A stretch of 25,408 nucleotides of DNA from Caccovicinus sp964425595 (GTDB taxonomy: Bacteria; Bacillota; Clostridia; Lachnospirales; Lachnospiraceae), in contig CAYRMW010000036.1 in the NCBI GenBank assembly GCA_964425595.1, positions 1 to 25,408 of the forward strand, given 5' to 3'. The position numbers were made by a program, and so were the translations under genes. This document shows positions 7,610 to 15,675 of this stretch, piece after piece. Position 1 is the stretch's first letter, and each line of letters begins with the position of its first letter. The notes under the pieces are model-generated. The model did not search any database. It had not been told where the DNA came from and was given only the letters and a program-made list of their open reading frames with translations.

Positions 7610-8299
7610 ATGCAGTTTTTTGAAATCATGCTTCAGCTGTGGGAACGGTACTGGAGCCTTTTCCTGAATGGTCTTTGGATGACCATCTACATGGGAATTT
7701 TGACGGTTTTGATCAGTACCGTTTTCGGTTCTCTGCTGTCGCTTATGCGCCGCAGTAAATTCGGGATCGGAAATTTCCGTCCCTTCAGTCTGATCGCCAC
7801 GGTTTACGTCGAAGTGATCCGCGGCACGCCTATCCTGCTGCAGCTTTATTTTTTCTATTTTATGCTGCCGCAGTGGCTTCCCTTTTTAAATCTGAGTGAA
7901 TTTACCTGCGTGATGGTGGCCTGCTGCGTGAATTCCTCCGCGTATATCTGTGAGATCGTCCGTTCCGGCATCCAGGCTGTGGACATCGGCCAGACCGAAG
8001 CTGCCCGCTCGCTCGGTCTGACCGGCCGCCAGACGATGCTCCATATCGTGCTTCCCCAGGCAGTCAGGAATATCCTGCCGGCTCTGTGCAATGAGTTTGT
8101 AGCGATCGTGAAGGAAACCTCCCTGGCGTCGACCTTCTTTATCGGCGAACTGATGACCCAGTTCAAGACGATCCAGGGAATCACCTTCCGGGTACTCGAG
8201 CCGCTGACCATCATCGGCATTATTTACTTCCTGCTGACCTTTATCATGTCAAAACTGGTCGCTTTACTGGAGAGGAGGATGAATGCAAGTGAACGATAA
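7610..8299 (+). CDS. Amino acid ABC transporter permease
   Basis: A 229-residue membrane subunit of the HisM/GlnP family that forms the channel of the importer. It has about five hydrophobic segments. The first begins near residue 18 (LFLNGLWMTIYMG), and the conserved VEVIRGTPILLQLYF block lies at 67-81. The EAA loop that contacts the ATPase is intact (QTEAARSLGLTGRQTMLHIVLPQA split over about 128-151). The ATG is preceded by AAAGGAG. Its last 17 bp overlap the next gene, so the permease and ATPase are translationally coupled. Only one permease gene is present, implying a homodimeric channel. Confidence 0.92.
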   Translation: MQFFEIMLQLWERYWSLFLNGLWMTIYMGILTVLISTVFGSLLSLMRRSKFGIGNFRPFSLIATVYVEVIRGTPILLQLYFFYFMLPQWLPFLNLSEFTCVMVACCVNSSAYICEIVRSGIQAVDIGQTEAARSLGLTGRQTMLHIVLPQAVRNILPALCNEFVAIVKETSLASTFFIGELMTQFKTIQGITFRVLEPLTIIGIIYFLLTFIMSKLVALLERRMNASER

Positions 8300-9032
8300 T
8301 CAGGTAATGATCCGTGTGGAGGATCTGCACAAATCCTTCGGCAATCTCCAGGTCCTTTGCGGGGTGTCAGAACAGATCAAGAAAGGCGAGGTGGTATCGG
8401 TGATCGGCCCCTCCGGCGGCGGAAAGAGCACCTTCCTGCGCTGTCTGAACCTGCTTGAAGTTCCGGATTCCGGTCATATTTACTTTGAAGGGGTGGATAT
8501 CACCGACCAGAAGGTGAACATCAATCTTCACCGTCAGCGAATGGGCATGGTCTTCCAGCACTTTAACGTATTCAACAATCTGACGGTGTCCAAAAACATC
8601 ACCCTGGCCCCGGTACTCCTGGGAAAGAAAAGCCAGAAGGAAGCCGACGAAATGGCAAGGGAACTCCTGGCCCGGGTCGGACTCGCGGAAAAATGGGATC
8701 AGTATCCAAAGAAGCTGTCCGGCGGCCAGAAACAGCGTCTCGCGATCGTCCGCGCCCTGGCCATGGAGCCGGACGTCATGCTGTTTGACGAACCCACCTC
8801 AGCTCTGGATCCGGAGATGGTCGGCGAAGTGCTCCAGGTCATCAAAGAGCTGGTCAAAACCGGCATGACCACCATCATCGTCACCCACGAGATGGGATTC
8901 GCCAAGGAGGTCTCCGACCGGGTCTTCTTTATGGACGCCGGCGTGATCGCCGAAAAGGGGACGCCGGACGAGGTCTTTAACCATTCGCAGAATCCAAGGA
9001 CAAGGGAATTCTTAAGCAAGGTATTATATTAG
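8283..9032 (+). CDS. Amino acid ABC transporter ATP-binding protein
   Basis: A 249-residue GlnQ/HisP-type ATPase. Walker A is GPSGGGKST (42-50), with a third Gly where Ser is most common. The signature LSGGQKQR is at 145-152 and Walker B with the catalytic glutamate is MLFDEP (166-171), followed by the D-loop SALD. The H-loop histidine is in IIVTHEMGF. Start choice: ATG 8283 lies only 4 nt after AGGAGG (8273-8278), while GTG 8289 (third codon) lies 10 nt after it, so the real start may be the GTG; the difference is two residues. It overlaps the permease by 17 bp. Confidence 0.92.
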   Translation: MQVNDNQVMIRVEDLHKSFGNLQVLCGVSEQIKKGEVVSVIGPSGGGKSTFLRCLNLLEVPDSGHIYFEGVDITDQKVNINLHRQRMGMVFQHFNVFNNLTVSKNITLAPVLLGKKSQKEADEMARELLARVGLAEKWDQYPKKLSGGQKQRLAIVRALAMEPDVMLFDEPTSALDPEMVGEVLQVIKELVKTGMTTIIVTHEMGFAKEVSDRVFFMDAGVIAEKGTPDEVFNHSQNPRTREFLSKVLY

Positions 9033-9078
9033 ATACGCGCCGTCCCAAATCACAGCGCAGGAAAAGGAGAGGTTGACC

Positions 9079-10542
9079 ATGACAGAGACCAGGAAAAACG
9101 TTCTATCATACATTGATGAGAAAGCATCGGTGATCACCGATGTTTCGGATCGGATCTGGGATTATGCCGAGCTGTCTTTGCGGGAATACCAGTCCGCGAA
9201 GCTTTACGTGAAGGTGCTTCAGGAGGAGGGCTTTTCGGTAGAATCCCCCTTTAACGGCATCGAGACGGCTTTCCGCGCCTCCTACGGCTCCGGGAAGCCG
9301 GTGATCGGCATCCTGGCCGAGTACGACGCTCTGACCGGCCTGTCCCAGACAGCCGGAGCCGTAAAACGGGAGGAACGGGAAGCGGACGGGAACGGACACG
9401 GGTGCGGGCATAACCTGCTCGGCGCCGGTTCCATGGCGGCGGCATTTGCCATCAAAAAATACCTGGAAGAAAAGGGGGATGGACACGGCACCGTCATCTT
9501 TTACGGCTGCCCCGGCGAAGAGGGAGCGGCGACCAAGGCCTTCATGGCCCGGGACGGCAGGTTCGCCGAGTGCGACGCCGCCCTCACCTGGCATCCGGGA
9601 ACGGAAAACCAGGTGACCTCCGGCACCTGCACGACCTGCATCCAGACCGAGTATAAATTTACCGGTATTGCCTCCCACGCGGCAGGCGCGCCGGACAAGG
9701 GACGGTCCGCGCTGGATGCGGTGGAGCTGATGAACATCGGCGTCCAGTTTTTACGCGAGCATATGCCGGACGGCGCCCGCATCCATTACTCCATCACCGA
9801 TGCCGGCGGAGACTCCCCGAATGTGGTGCAGCCAAGGGCCCAGGTCCTTTACATGGTGCGTTCGGTATGGGCAAAAGACGCGCTGGCGCTGCAGGAACGG
9901 GTAGACCGGATCGCGCTGGCCGCCTCCATGATGACGGACACCAGAATGGAAAAACGGTTTATCGACGGCTGTTCCAATGAATTGCCGAACAAAACCCTCC
10001 AGACTCTGATCTGGGAGAATTTCCATGAGATCGGGCTTCCGTCCTACACCGAGGAGGAAACCGCCTATGCCCGGGCGCTCTGCGATTCGGTAGAGATGAA
10101 GGACGACAGCCTTCTGGAGTCCGCCGCCGAAAAAGGCCAGGAGATCTACGAATTTGTCGACGCGCAGTCCGCACACGGGACAGTACCGATCAACAACTTC
10201 CTCATCCCCTACCATTACTCGGAGAAAGCCCGGATGGGCTCGACGGATGTAGGCGACGTAAGCTGGTGCATTCCCACAGCCCAGTTTAATGCCGTCACCT
10301 TCCCGGCCAAGGCGCCGGGCCACTCCTGGCAGAACGTGTCCTGCGGCCGCACTTCCATCGCCCATAAAGGCATGCTCCTGGCCGGAAAGGTACTGGCCGC
10401 CACAGCGATCGATCTGATCGAAAAGCCGGAGATCCTTAAGGCGGCAAAGGAGGAATTTGAACAAAAGCGGCAGCGCCACGGCGGCTACTTCTGCCCGGTT
10501 CCAAAGGAAGCTGTCCCGACGGTACCCGGCGAAAAGATGTAG
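9079..10542 (+). CDS. M20 family amidohydrolase, AbgB-like
   Basis: A 487-residue cytoplasmic metal-dependent peptidase/amidohydrolase. It is closest in pattern to AbgB, the catalytic partner in p-aminobenzoyl-glutamate hydrolase, and more broadly to M20D aminoacylases. Metal-site and family motifs are intact: EYDALTGLSQ (81-90), GHGCGHN (106-112), GCPGEEG (143-149), WHPG (171-174) and the dimerisation-domain start SHAAGAPDKGRSALDA (199-214). No signal peptide. ATG 9079 is preferred over an in-frame TTG at 9073 because AAGGAGAGG ends just before the TTG and is well spaced for the ATG. It lies 46 bp after the ATPase gene with no terminator between, so it probably hydrolyses an N-acyl or peptide-like substrate that the importer brings in. 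E. coli AbgB works with AbgA, which is not seen here. Confidence 0.87.
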   Translation: MTETRKNVLSYIDEKASVITDVSDRIWDYAELSLREYQSAKLYVKVLQEEGFSVESPFNGIETAFRASYGSGKPVIGILAEYDALTGLSQTAGAVKREEREADGNGHGCGHNLLGAGSMAAAFAIKKYLEEKGDGHGTVIFYGCPGEEGAATKAFMARDGRFAECDAALTWHPGTENQVTSGTCTTCIQTEYKFTGIASHAAGAPDKGRSALDAVELMNIGVQFLREHMPDGARIHYSITDAGGDSPNVVQPRAQVLYMVRSVWAKDALALQERVDRIALAASMMTDTRMEKRFIDGCSNELPNKTLQTLIWENFHEIGLPSYTEEETAYARALCDSVEMKDDSLLESAAEKGQEIYEFVDAQSAHGTVPINNFLIPYHYSEKARMGSTDVGDVSWCIPTAQFNAVTFPAKAPGHSWQNVSCGRTSIAHKGMLLAGKVLAATAIDLIEKPEILKAAKEEFEQKRQRHGGYFCPVPKEAVPTVPGEKM

Positions 10543-10570
10543 AAACACAGGCGCCGCAGCAAATCGCAAA

Positions 10571-10637
10571 AAAAGAGGCAATCCGATGGAGAATTCACGC
10601 TTGGAAAAAGTACGGATTCTCCGGGATTGCCTCTTTT
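10571..10637. terminator. Two-part bidirectional intrinsic terminator
   Basis: A long inverted repeat sits between two convergent genes. The outer arms are 14 bp and perfect (AAAAGAGGCAATCC at 10571-10584 and its complement at 10624-10637). The inner arms are 7 bp and perfect (GGAGAAT at 10588-10594, ATTCTCC at 10616-10622), with a 21-nt loop. An A run on the left and a T run on the right provide U tracts in both directions. It ends the importer/amidohydrolase operon and the opp operon. Confidence 0.9.
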
Positions 10638-10649
10638 GCATGTCCTGTC

Positions 10650-12350
10650 TTATTTATTTATCGTCGTATTTTTAAAGCAGAGGTTGCCGTTGGAAAGCAT
10701 ATAATAACCCTGCACATAATCCTTCATCAGGAAATCATTGGTCTTGTAATACAGGGTGATGAAGGGATATTCGTCCATGGCGATGTCTTCCGCCTGAAGG
10801 ATCAGCTCAACCGCGGCTTCTGTATCCGTCTCCGCCATCGCCTGCTCGACTAAGGCATCGTACTCCGGATTGCTGTAGAAGCTGTTGTTGTTGGCGTCAC
10901 CGGTCACCAGCAGAGGAAGGAAGCTCATGGGATGCGTATAATCCGCCGTCCAGCCCATTGCCGCCACATCATAATCGCCGTTCTGAACATCCTCATAGAA
11001 GATCGCCCAGTCATTAGAAGAGATCTCAACATTGATGCCCAGGTTCGTCTGCAGCATCTCTGCCATCGCCTCGACGACTTTCTTCACCGTATCATCCGAG
11101 TAATAGGACAGCTCAAGGGTCGGGAAGCCTTCCCCGTTAGGATATCCGGCTTCCGCCAGCGCGGCCTGCGCGGCCTCGGGATCCGCGTTCGGGCTGAGTC
11201 CGCGGTCAGAACGTCCTTCGGTGATGTCCTTACCGTCGACCACATACCCCGGAGCCAGGAAATTATAGGCCGGAGTCGCATCCAGCTGGACCACGTTGTT
11301 GATGATCGATTCACGATCGATCGCCAGGTTCAGCGCCTTGCGCACCAGCGGATCATTGTATGGCTCCTTCGAGCAGTTGATGTTGTACCAAACCGTCCCG
11401 TAGTTGGCTACCGTCTGTACACCGGCATCCTCCGCCCGCAACCGCGCGTAATCGGCAGACGGGATATTGCGGATACCGTCAACCTCGCCGGATTCATACG
11501 CCGTCAGTGCCGTGGAAGTATCCAGAACGTAGCGGAGCGTCAGCTTCTCCAGCGTCACATTCTCCGCGTCCCAGTAATTTTCATTCTTCTCCAGGACCAT
11601 GCTCTCGCCCATGTTCATCTCGGTAATCTTGAAGGGGCCGTTGCAGATGTACGTGTCGGCGGAGGCCGTCCACTGATCGCCGTTGGCCTCAATGGTCGCC
11701 TGCTGCACCGGATCGAACACCCACATAGTCAGCAGGTCGACAAAGTAGGAAGTCGGCTGGATCAGGGTGATCTCAAGCGTCTGATCATCCAGGGCCTCGA
11801 TCCCCAGCTCATCCTCCGTCGCCTCTCCCGAGTAGTACTCCTTCGCATTCTTAATGTAGGAAGTCAGGATGTCTACATACTGGCCGCCGGTCGCGGGGTC
11901 AAGGACACGCTTCATGGCATATACATAGTCATTCGCCGTCAGGCTGCTGCCGTCGCTCCACTTCAATCCGTCCCGCAGATGGAAAGTGTACACCGTCCCG
12001 TCATCGCTGATATCCCATGACTCCGCGTTTCCTCCTACCACGGTTCCTGTGGAATCATAAGTTACCAGGCCTTCGAAGCAGTTTGCCAGGAAAATAGACG
12101 CGAAGGAATTGTTGGTGATGCCCGGATCGATCCCGTCCGGCTCATTGCTGATGATAAAGGTCATCTCCTGCGCGCCGCCCGCTTCCGTACTCTCTGCCGC
12201 TTCCGTCGCCGCTTCATCCGAAGCCGCTTCCGTAGTCGCTTCCGCAATGGTCTGCGGTTCTGTCTCGCTGGAAGAACTGCCGCATCCGGAAAGAACCGTG
12301 CTGCAGGCCATGCCCAGCGCCAGCATAATGCCAAGTTTCTTTTTCATCAT
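10650..12350 (-). CDS. oppA: Oligopeptide ABC transporter substrate-binding lipoprotein
   Basis: A 566-residue SBP_bac_5 family receptor for peptides. The signal peptide ends with the lipobox LSGC, so Cys23 is the lipid anchor. A Ser/Thr/Glu/Ala-rich linker covers about 24-62, and the large binding domain follows, including the family pattern SDGSSLTANDYVYAMKRVL. The full family length is present. Two consecutive ATG codons begin the gene (12350 and 12347) after AAAGGAGGAG; either may be used. It is the last gene of oppBCDFA and is separated from oppF by 79 nt with a GC-rich hairpin. Relatives bind oligopeptides, sometimes dipeptides or nickel; oligopeptide is favoured by the D/F ATPase pair. 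Confidence 0.9.
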   Translation of the reverse strand: MMKKKLGIMLALGMACSTVLSGCGSSSSETEPQTIAEATTEAASDEAATEAAESTEAGGAQEMTFIISNEPDGIDPGITNNSFASIFLANCFEGLVTYDSTGTVVGGNAESWDISDDGTVYTFHLRDGLKWSDGSSLTANDYVYAMKRVLDPATGGQYVDILTSYIKNAKEYYSGEATEDELGIEALDDQTLEITLIQPTSYFVDLLTMWVFDPVQQATIEANGDQWTASADTYICNGPFKITEMNMGESMVLEKNENYWDAENVTLEKLTLRYVLDTSTALTAYESGEVDGIRNIPSADYARLRAEDAGVQTVANYGTVWYNINCSKEPYNDPLVRKALNLAIDRESIINNVVQLDATPAYNFLAPGYVVDGKDITEGRSDRGLSPNADPEAAQAALAEAGYPNGEGFPTLELSYYSDDTVKKVVEAMAEMLQTNLGINVEISSNDWAIFYEDVQNGDYDVAAMGWTADYTHPMSFLPLLVTGDANNNSFYSNPEYDALVEQAMAETDTEAAVELILQAEDIAMDEYPFITLYYKTNDFLMKDYVQGYYMLSNGNLCFKNTTINK

Positions 12351-12399
12351 CTTCTCCTCCTTTTTTGTGGCATGTCGCCAAAGTTCTTCTGCCCGTTCG

Positions 12400-12414
12400 C
12401 CGCCGCAGCGGCGG
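12400..12414 (-). promoter_or_regulatory. Intercistronic hairpin between oppF and oppA
   Basis: A compact GC-rich inverted repeat (CCGCCG/CGGCGG arms with a 3-nt loop) lies in the 79-nt gap, about 50 nt before oppA. There is no U tract, so it is unlikely to stop transcription. Stable intercistronic stems can protect message ends and so adjust the amount of a binding protein relative to its transporter; that role is inferred. Confidence 0.4.
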
Positions 12415-12429
12415 TATATGTCCCCCCTT

Positions 12430-13398
12430 TCAGCTGTAAAGATGGCAGGCTACCATATGCCCCGGAGCTGCTTCTGCCATGCTCGGCGCTTCCTGGCTGC
12501 AGGCCGGCCGCGCATAGGGGCACCGGGTATGAAAGCGGCAGCCTGCCGGCGGGTCGATCGGGCTGGGGATATCCCCCTCTATACTGCTCTTCTCCTTCTC
12601 CCTGGCCAGTTTGGGGTCAGCAACAGGAATGCTCCCCAAAAGCCCCCGGGTGTAAGGATGAAGGGGATGTTTATAGATCTCGTCCGCCTCGCAGATCTCC
12701 ACCAGCTGTCCCAGGTACATGACGCCCACGTCATCGGAAACATAGCGGACCATGGAAAGGTCGTGAGCGATAAAGAGATAAGAAATCCCCTTCTCTTCCT
12801 GGAAATCCTTCAGCAGATTGACCACCTGCGCCTGGATCGAGACATCCAGCGCGGAGATCGGTTCGTCGCAGATCACAAGATCCGGCTGCAGGATCAGCGC
12901 CCGGGCGATCCCGACCCGCTGCCGTTGTCCGCCGGAAAATTCATGGGCATAGCGGCCGGCATGCTCCTTGGTAAGGCCGACCCGCTCCAGCATAGGGTAG
13001 ACCCACTCATCCGCCTGATCCTTTTTTCTGATCAGATGATGGGCGACCAGCGGTTCCGCGATGATGTCCCGCACGGTCATCCTGGCGTTCAGGGAAGCGT
13101 ACGGATCCTGAAAGATCATCTGCATTTTTTTCCGGATCGGCTGCAAGGCCTTCTGGCTCAGCGTGGTTATATCCTGACCGTTCAGGATGATGCGTCCGGA
13201 CGTCGGCTCATAGATGCGGATGATCGTCCGCGCGCAGCTGGACTTTCCGCAGCCGGACTCGCCCACCAGACCGAGTGTCTTTCCCTTCGCCAGCGTAAAG
13301 CTGACCCTGTCCACCGCATGCACCACCTGTTTGCCGGAGCTTCCTGCCTTAAAATGTTTTGTCAGGTCTTTGACCTCCAACACAATCGATTCACCCAT
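12430..13398 (-). CDS. oppF: Oligopeptide ABC transporter ATP-binding protein OppF
   Basis: A 322-residue ATPase, one of two in the importer. Walker A is GESGCGKS (46-53), the signature is FSGGQRQR, and Walker B is LVICDEPISALD. The C-terminal oligopeptide/dipeptide extension carries the cysteine-rich GCRFHTRCPYARPAC segment that in relatives can bind an iron-sulfur cluster. ATG 13398 is chosen because GGAGG ends 5 nt before it; a GTG at 13413 is in frame, but the GGAGG lies downstream of it. The gap to oppD is 23 nt. The CaSS variant of Walker A (GCGKSS) is the usual difference between OppF and OppD. Confidence 0.9.
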   Translation of the reverse strand: MGESIVLEVKDLTKHFKAGSSGKQVVHAVDRVSFTLAKGKTLGLVGESGCGKSSCARTIIRIYEPTSGRIILNGQDITTLSQKALQPIRKKMQMIFQDPYASLNARMTVRDIIAEPLVAHHLIRKKDQADEWVYPMLERVGLTKEHAGRYAHEFSGGQRQRVGIARALILQPDLVICDEPISALDVSIQAQVVNLLKDFQEEKGISYLFIAHDLSMVRYVSDDVGVMYLGQLVEICEADEIYKHPLHPYTRGLLGSIPVADPKLAREKEKSSIEGDIPSPIDPPAGCRFHTRCPYARPACSQEAPSMAEAAPGHMVACHLYS

Positions 13399-13421
13399 AT
13401 CATCCTCCAACACAAATTCTC

Positions 13422-14423
13422 TCAGCGGAACGGATTATGATCCGACGGCGCATCCGGATCCAGAAGCCAGCACCGGGAGCGGTGCCCCGTTCCCACATCC
13501 TTAAGATCCGGGCATTCCGCGGCGCAGACATTCCTCGCGTAGGGACAGCGGGGGGAAAAAGGACATCCCTGCGGCGGATTCGTCATATCCGGCGGCGAAC
13601 CCGGAATCGGCGACAGACGCTTACGTTTATCCTGTTCCAGCTTCGGGATCGAAGCCAACAGCCCAAGGGTATAGGGATGCTTCGGCTCGGCATAAATTTC
13701 GTCGATCCCCGCTTCCTCCATCACCAGACCGCCGTACATGACGATCACTCTGGTGCACAGCTCCGCCACGACGCCAAGGTCATGCGTAATAAACATGATG
13801 CTGGTCCCAAATTCCTTTTGCAGCCCGCGGATCTGCTTTAAGATCTGATCCTGTATCGTGACATCCAAAGCTGTGGTTGGTTCATCGGCAATCAGAAGAT
13901 CAGGTTTATTTCCCAGCGCCATGGCGATCATCACTCTCTGGCGCATCCCGCCCGAAAATTCATGCGGATAGGCATTGTACCGCTTCTCCGGCTCCGGGAT
14001 CCTCACCTGGGAAAACAGCTCCAGGACCTCTCGTTTTAATTCGTCCTTCTTCTTTTCCGGGTGGTGCTCGCTGATGATCTCCGCCACCTGTTTCCCAACC
14101 GGAATCAAGGGGTTAAGCGAAGACATCGGATCCTGGAAGATCATGGCGATCTTTTCTCCGCGGATCTTTCTCATCTGCTTCATCCCTATCCTGGTCAGGT
14201 CCTGGCCTTCAAACAGGATCTCCCCCTCTTTTATTTTCCCTGTGTCTGCCAGCAGCCGGAGAATGGACATGGAAGTTACGCTCTTCCCGCTTCCCGACTC
14301 GCCGACAATGCCCAGTATATCCCCCTTTTCCACAGTAAAGCTGACACCGCGCACGGCCTGCACTTCTCCGCTGCTGGTAAAAAAAGATGTTTTCAGATTT
14401 TTAACCTGTAAAATCGGTTCCAT
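13422..14423 (-). CDS. oppD: Oligopeptide ABC transporter ATP-binding protein OppD
   Basis: A 333-residue ATPase. Walker A is GESGSGKS (41-48), the signature is FSGGMRQR, and Walker B is LLIADEPTTALD, followed by the H-loop IMFITHDLGVVAE. The C-terminal oligo_HPY extension has the GCPFSPRCPYARNVC cysteine pattern shared with OppF. The ATG follows GGAGG closely (GGAGGAATC then ATG), and a perfect 8-bp palindromic hairpin lies immediately upstream of that ribosome binding site. It pairs with OppF to power the OppB/OppC channel. Confidence 0.91.
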   Translation of the reverse strand: MEPILQVKNLKTSFFTSSGEVQAVRGVSFTVEKGDILGIVGESGSGKSVTSMSILRLLADTGKIKEGEILFEGQDLTRIGMKQMRKIRGEKIAMIFQDPMSSLNPLIPVGKQVAEIISEHHPEKKKDELKREVLELFSQVRIPEPEKRYNAYPHEFSGGMRQRVMIAMALGNKPDLLIADEPTTALDVTIQDQILKQIRGLQKEFGTSIMFITHDLGVVAELCTRVIVMYGGLVMEEAGIDEIYAEPKHPYTLGLLASIPKLEQDKRKRLSPIPGSPPDMTNPPQGCPFSPRCPYARNVCAAECPDLKDVGTGHRSRCWLLDPDAPSDHNPFR

Positions 14424-14434
14424 GATTCCTCCGG

Positions 14435-14451
14435 CGCCGCGCTGCGCGGCG
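14435..14451 (-). promoter_or_regulatory. Perfect GC palindrome just upstream of oppD ribosome site
   Basis: CGCCGCGC at 14435-14442 and its exact complement at 14444-14451 flank a single base. On the minus-strand message this forms a very stable stem that ends a few bases before GGAGG of oppD. It is not followed by a U tract in that direction. It could hinder or pace translation of oppD or protect the downstream message. Confidence 0.5.
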
Positions 14452-14509
14452 TTTTCTCATCAATATCCGGCTGCATCCGGATGGACAGACCGGCGTTTCC
14501 CGGACCCGC

Positions 14510-15661
14510 TTATTTTTTCAGCTTGGGATCCAGTGCGTCGCGCAGTCCGTCGCCCACAAAGTTAAACGCGAACATGATCAGGCAGATGACCAGCGCGGGG
14601 ATAAACAGCTGATAAGGACAGGTGCGCAGATTAGCCGAAGCGTCATTGCACATGGTCCCCAGACTGGCTAACGGCGGCTGAAGACCGATCCCGACATAGC
14701 CCAGAAAGGCCTCCATGAAGATCGCGGACGGGATCAGCATAGTCACTGTTACCAGGATCGAGCCCATGGCATTGGGGATCAGATGCTCCAGAAGGATCGT
14801 CTTTGTGGAAGAGCCGATCGTCCTGGCCGCCAGGACAAACTCCTGTTCCTTGAGGCTGAGCACCTGCCCGCGGACCACACGGGCCATATCGACCCAGTAA
14901 ACACTGCCCAGCGCGATGATAATGCTGTGCAGCCCGTTGCCGATCAGCACCATGATCAAAATGACATACATCGTCAGGGGAATGGAGCTGATCACGTCGA
15001 CGATCCTCATCATGACCGCGTCCGTGTTTCCTCCAACATATCCGGAAATGCCTCCATACAGGATGCCGATCACCATATTTACGGCAGCCGCGATAAACGC
15101 CACCAGAAGCGAGATCTGCGTCCCATACATCAGCCTGGTCAGGATATCTCTTCCCAGCGCGTCCGTCCCCAGAACATAGGAGCGGTTCCACTTAAGCGTG
15201 GAAGGGTAGATGATCTTGGTTTCCTGATCTGCGATGACATACGGTTTCTGGCCGTAATACAGCGCGACCTCCGTGCCGTCACAGTCAAAGATCGTCATCA
15301 TCTGGCTGTCCTCGCTTCGGACCTTTTGCAGCTGATCGCCGAGCGTACCATCCGGATGGACATAAACAACCTTCAGCGACTGCGTAATATAAAGATAGCC
15401 GCTGCCGTCCGGCGTCTCGTATACCCGCATCAACGGCGGGATATTAACCACTTCCAGATTCTGATCGGAATAACTGTAGCCGGTAAAAAACGGGCCGAAA
15501 ACAGCAAAACACAGCAGCAGCACAATGATCACCAGGCCGGCAATCGCGGTCGGTTTTCGCCTGAACCGAAACCAGACATCCCCTGCAAAGGTGCGGTTCT
15601 TCCTCCATATCTTTTCCCGGTCTTCATTTGTTGATGTAAGTAGTTCCCATTTCTGTTCCAT
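14510..15661 (-). CDS. oppC: Oligopeptide ABC transporter permease OppC, with extra domain
   Basis: A 383-residue channel subunit. An OppC_N-like N-terminus with the first membrane helix (about 38-60) is followed by an extra stretch of roughly 85 residues (about 74-160) before the family motif VLGTDALGRDILTRLMYG (163-180) and the five-helix BPD_transp_1 domain. The EAA loop (AARTIGSSTKTILLEHLIPNA) is intact and the C-terminus DALDPKLKK is typical. Standard OppC is near 300 residues, so the extra part is additional. It is rich in beta-type segments and faces outward. The ATG at 15661 lies 14 nt after the oppB stop. Confidence 0.9.
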   Translation of the reverse strand: MEQKWELLTSTNEDREKIWRKNRTFAGDVWFRFRRKPTAIAGLVIIVLLLCFAVFGPFFTGYSYSDQNLEVVNIPPLMRVYETPDGSGYLYITQSLKVVYVHPDGTLGDQLQKVRSEDSQMMTIFDCDGTEVALYYGQKPYVIADQETKIIYPSTLKWNRSYVLGTDALGRDILTRLMYGTQISLLVAFIAAAVNMVIGILYGGISGYVGGNTDAVMMRIVDVISSIPLTMYVILIMVLIGNGLHSIIIALGSVYWVDMARVVRGQVLSLKEQEFVLAARTIGSSTKTILLEHLIPNAMGSILVTVTMLIPSAIFMEAFLGYVGIGLQPPLASLGTMCNDASANLRTCPYQLFIPALVICLIMFAFNFVGDGLRDALDPKLKK

Positions 15662-15675
15662 TTGCTCTCCCCTGC

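Noticed and set aside
9751..10641. Minus-strand frame of nearly 300 codons
   Set aside because: It is antisense to the AbgB-like gene and would begin inside the bidirectional terminator; no recognisable protein pattern.
10932..12020. Plus-strand frame of over 360 codons opposite oppA
   Set aside because: His/Arg/Ile-rich shadow of an Asp/Glu/Tyr-rich coding strand, without a ribosome site.
12109..13440. Open plus-strand frame of over 440 codons
   Set aside because: It runs antisense through oppA and oppF, both of which have full family motifs; no domain or start signal is visible.
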